From Bacteroides sp. MSB163 (GTDB lineage Bacteria > Bacteroidota > Bacteroidia > Bacteroidales > Bacteroidaceae), in assembly GCF_036416795.1 (NCBI RefSeq), contig NZ_CP143867.1, forward strand, positions 496,001 through 560,000: a stretch of 64,000 nt of DNA. The letters are read 5' to 3'. Position 1 is the first letter of the stretch. Each line of letters opens with the position of its first letter. The position numbers were made by a program, and so were the translations under genes. Positions 61,510 to 64,000 of this stretch are shown here, piece by piece. The notes beneath the pieces are model-generated. The model was not told the DNA's origin, made no database searches, and saw only the letters and a list, made by a program, of their open reading frames with translations.

Positions 61510-62139
61510 ATGAAAACAATAAAATATCTTTCTATGAGAGTACTGGCAATCACTGCCCTGGCTCTCGTCTTCGCCATGCCGGCAAAGGCACAACTAACCG
61601 ATAACGGTTATGCCAACATCGATTGGCAATTCAACTTCCCCTTGAGCAACCACTTCGCTGATAAAGCCAGCGGATGGGGTATGAGCTTTGAAGGCGGTTA
61701 CTATGTGACTCCGAATATTGCTCTTGGTGCCTTCCTGGCCTACCACAGCAACCATGAATACTTCGGTCGCCAGACACTTCCCGTAGGCGAAGGCGGTAGC
61801 ATCAATACTGACCAACAGCACACATTGTTCCAATTGCCTTTCGGCCTTGCCGGACGCTATACTTTCGACCGCGGTAGCGCTTTCCAACCTTACGTTGGTG
61901 TGAAAGTAGGTCCTCAATATGCCGAAATCAAATCTACTTTCAATGTGTACGAAGCTAACAAGAGCACCTGGGGCTTCTACGTATCACCGGAAATTGGTAT
62001 CAACATCTACCCATGGGCTTATGGTCCGGGTCTGCACGTTGCCGCTTACTATAGCTACGGCACAAACAAGGGTGACCTGTTCACATACAGTGTAGATGGT
62101 TTGAGCAACTTCGGTCTACGCCTGGGTATTGCATTCTAA
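61510..62139 (+). CDS. Outer-membrane beta-barrel protein
   Basis: A 209-aa protein with a signal peptide (LALVFAMPAKAQ) and about eight amphipathic strands (GWGMSFEGGYYVTPNIALGAFLAYHS, FGLAGRYTFDRGSAFQPYVGVKVGPQY). It ends GLRLGIAF with a terminal Phe, the signature for barrel assembly. It resembles small OmpW/OmpX-like barrels. No enzyme motif is seen. It follows the DUF4136 lipoprotein and ends at a strong terminator. Confidence 0.9.
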   Translation: MKTIKYLSMRVLAITALALVFAMPAKAQLTDNGYANIDWQFNFPLSNHFADKASGWGMSFEGGYYVTPNIALGAFLAYHSNHEYFGRQTLPVGEGGSINTDQQHTLFQLPFGLAGRYTFDRGSAFQPYVGVKVGPQYAEIKSTFNVYEANKSTWGFYVSPEIGINIYPWAYGPGLHVAAYYSYGTNKGDLFTYSVDGLSNFGLRLGIAF

Positions 62140-62201
62140 CATAATTTGCATTGCAACACAATAAGTTTGACTGGTATTAATTGATTGTTTCAAGACGTGA
62201 A

Positions 62202-62245
62202 AAAAGGGAATAACCGGCCGCGTGAGCGGGGGGCTATTCCCTTTT
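62202..62245. terminator. Convergent terminator
   Basis: AAAAGGGAATA (62202-62212) is exactly inverted as TATTCCCTTTT (62235-62245). It lies between the outer-membrane protein (plus) and the serine hydrolase (minus), and the A- and T-runs at the stem ends let it work in both directions. Confidence 0.8.
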
Positions 62246-62272
62246 GTAGCTTGTAACTCGTGTAGCTCGTAA

Positions 62273-64000
62273 CTATTTCACCGCCTGATACATCACCTCC
62301 TGTATTCGTGTACGAATATCCATCTTCATCAGTTTCGTATTCCATACATTGGGATAAATGCGATTACACAGGAAGACGTAAACAAGGCCGTTCGTCGGAT
62401 CTACCCAGGCACAAGTACCCGTAAAGCCGGTATGACCATAAACAGTAGAAGGGGTAGCGGCAGCGCATGGGCTCTTTGCCGGATTCTGACGGTCGGGCTT
62501 ATCAAATCCCAGACCACGGCGGCTGATGCGCGAAACCGTAGTAGTAAATACACGGCAAGTTTCCGGACTCAGATAACGCTTGCCATCCAGTTCACCACCA
62601 TTCAGCAACATCTGATAAATTCGCGCTACTTCCGTTGCATTAGAGAATAGTCCGGCATTACCCGATACACCACCCTGGAAGGCTGCCGACTCATCATGTA
62701 CAAAGCCTTGAAGAACAGTCTTCCGCAAGAATGGATCAAAGGAAGAAGGTATGATTTCGGCTTTCGACAGAGGAGCATGGCTACCGGACACAATGCCGGC
62801 ATAAACCGTTCCCGCAGTAGCTGCACCTCGCAGCGGCAGGTATCCGGTACGTTTCAGTCCCATCGGAGCATAGAACTCCTGCTCCAGAAAAGCATCCATC
62901 GACATTCCCGTACGCGCTTCCACCAACTGCTGCAACAGGATGAAGCCGACACAACTATACCTATAGCGGCGGTCACGCAACGGAGTTTCTATAATCTTCT
63001 GCCGATATGCCTCCTTGAAGGAGCGATTCAGCCACAAGCTATCAGAGACCTGCAATGTGTGCTCTGCCGTCCGTACCTTAGACATCAGCCCCTTCTGGAA
63101 CTTGAACTTCGGGTTTGCCCAGGTACGTACACCAATCTGTGCGGAATGTGCGGCATCGGGCTTTGCCTTGAAAAGAGTTCCTTCATAACTTTCCTTATCG
63201 ATAGCTTCCAGATAGAACAACAACGTGGAAGGCAATCCGGACTCATGCAACAGTAATTGCCGGACAGTAATATCCTTTTTATCCGTATCCTGAAGCCAAG
63301 GCAGATAGTCCGACACACGGTCAGTAAGATTCAGACGCCCTTTATCGTACAGCTTCATGACGGCAAGCAACGTTGCCGTAGTCTTTGTCAGCGAAGCAAG
63401 ATCATAAACATCCGTCGGGGATACCGGCAAGGTAGCACCCGGAATAACGGATGCAGAAAGTCCATTGGCAGAAGCACCCGGCCAGGTATGTATTCCGAAT
63501 GCCTTATTATACATTTCCTTTCCATCTTTCAATATCACGATCTGGCAACCGGGATAGGCACCTTCCTTAATCCCTTCTTTCGCAATCTCATCGATACGGG
63601 ACAGCAGACGAGAGTTCACTCCATACTCATCGGGCACAAAGTGGAGCGGTGTCTTCGGAGTAATAACCTGCCCCGTACCTGTGGCAAACAAATTGCTGAT
63701 ACTTGCCGAAAGGCGTCCGTCGGCTGTTGCATCTCCATAAAGTATTTTGGCTGTCCGGCACTGCACATCATCTATCGAAGAATGTGCCAATACTACGGCG
63801 TCCGCAGCCGACACTGCCCGGCGTATCTGCAACATCTGTTTACCGGGAATAAAAAGCAGATAAACCACCGGCACATCGTGAGTAAACTCGGCAAAGAAGG
63901 GTTGGTAGGGTGCCAGGCGATGTTCCGTGACGCAGACAAGAATACGTTTATATTGTGACAATGAATCACGCAACAGCTTGCGTGCAGCAGGCTGCAAGTC
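62273..64000 (-). CDS. GH3-beta-lactamase fusion, C-terminal part (cut by window edge)
   Basis: About 575 codons are visible and the frame stays open at the window edge, so the TTG near 63997 is not the true start. The first 120 residues (AADAVVLAHSSIDD, ILYGDATADGRLSASIS) match the C-terminal domain of a GH3 N-acetylglucosaminidase. The rest is a class-C-beta-lactamase/esterase-like serine hydrolase with SLTK (SxxK) in LASLTKTTATLL, YSCVGF at the usual YxN place and GHTGFTG. Bacteroides genomes encode long proteins of this GH3-beta-lactamase type, probably acting on peptidoglycan fragments in the periplasm. That role is a family-based guess. The missing N-terminal GH3 catalytic domain should lie beyond position 64000. 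Confidence 0.88.
   Translation of the reverse strand, partial: DLQPAARKLLRDSLSQYKRILVCVTEHRLAPYQPFFAEFTHDVPVVYLLFIPGKQMLQIRRAVSAADAVVLAHSSIDDVQCRTAKILYGDATADGRLSASISNLFATGTGQVITPKTPLHFVPDEYGVNSRLLSRIDEIAKEGIKEGAYPGCQIVILKDGKEMYNKAFGIHTWPGASANGLSASVIPGATLPVSPTDVYDLASLTKTTATLLAVMKLYDKGRLNLTDRVSDYLPWLQDTDKKDITVRQLLLHESGLPSTLLFYLEAIDKESYEGTLFKAKPDAAHSAQIGVRTWANPKFKFQKGLMSKVRTAEHTLQVSDSLWLNRSFKEAYRQKIIETPLRDRRYRYSCVGFILLQQLVEARTGMSMDAFLEQEFYAPMGLKRTGYLPLRGAATAGTVYAGIVSGSHAPLSKAEIIPSSFDPFLRKTVLQGFVHDESAAFQGGVSGNAGLFSNATEVARIYQMLLNGGELDGKRYLSPETCRVFTTTVSRISRRGLGFDKPDRQNPAKSPCAAATPSTVYGHTGFTGTCAWVDPTNGLVYVFLCNRIYPNVWNTKLMKMDIRTRIQEVMYQAVK

Noticed and set aside
62273..64000. Cys in YSC at the beta-lactamase YxN position as a sign of inactivation
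   Set aside because: SxxK and HTG motifs are intact, and as far as I recall this position varies in the Bacteroides members of this fusion family, so it is weak evidence.

Overview
The window comes from a gut Bacteroides or close relative. The signs are SusC/SusD pairs, a hybrid two-component regulator, many lipoprotein glycosidases, and Bacteroidetes-type promoters (TAnnTTTG at -7, with TTG about 20 nt upstream in the best cases). I found no rRNA, tRNA, transposase, phage gene or CRISPR array. Both ends cut through genes: a hybrid sensor kinase on the left and a GH3/beta-lactamase-type hydrolase on the right.

Region 1 (1-23.3 kb) is a polysaccharide utilization locus (PUL) made of two divergent operons. 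The leftward operon encodes a GH127 beta-L-arabinofuranosidase, SusC, SusD, a HELGH zinc-site lipoprotein (DUF6055-like), an EamA permease and the hybrid regulator. The rightward operon encodes a GH97 enzyme fused to a metallopeptidase-like domain, a GH43 with a discoidin-like domain, a second GH127 and an S9 prolyl peptidase. Two beta-L-arabinofuranosidases, a probable alpha-galactosidase and three peptidase-like activities together suggest a plant hydroxyproline-rich glycoprotein (extensin-type) as the target. This is inference, and it is the most interesting proposal in the window. A twice-deleted hicAB toxin-antitoxin remnant sits in the divergent control region.

Region 2 (23.3-33.3 kb) is a high-affinity potassium uptake (Kdp) cluster: a 31-aa membrane peptide, kdpF, kdpA, kdpB, kdpC, a TorF-like porin, a stand-alone KdpD sensor domain and a separate HAMP-PAS histidine kinase. 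The OmpR-type regulator KdpE is replaced by an NtrC-type sigma-54 activator. A nearly consensus -24/-12 promoter (TGGCACACAATTGGCA) lies exactly in front of the operon. Five exact-period 22-bp repeats separate the porin from kdpD.

Region 3 (33.6-34.9 kb) is an aspartokinase paralogue with a degraded signature motif and a degraded nucleotide loop.

Region 4 (34.9-59.1 kb, all minus strand) is a beta-mannan PUL. Surface and periplasmic steps are served by SusC, SusD, two glycan-binding lipoproteins, two GH26 and two GH5 enzymes (one fused to a CE7 acetyl esterase), an SGNH esterase and a GH3. The cytoplasmic route is a GPH transporter, cellobiose 2-epimerase and GH130 mannosylglucose phosphorylase. 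Its SusC carries an in-frame TAA where CAA is expected, so the locus may be inactive in this genome. One GH26 has a beta-sandwich module inserted in its catalytic domain that matches two tandem modules in the neighbouring glycan-binding protein.

Region 5 (59.4-64 kb) holds an aldo/keto reductase, a DUF4136 lipoprotein, an outer-membrane beta-barrel protein and the partial serine hydrolase. Several strong hairpins and a dispersed inverted repeat with 28-nt arms (two copies) lie between genes.
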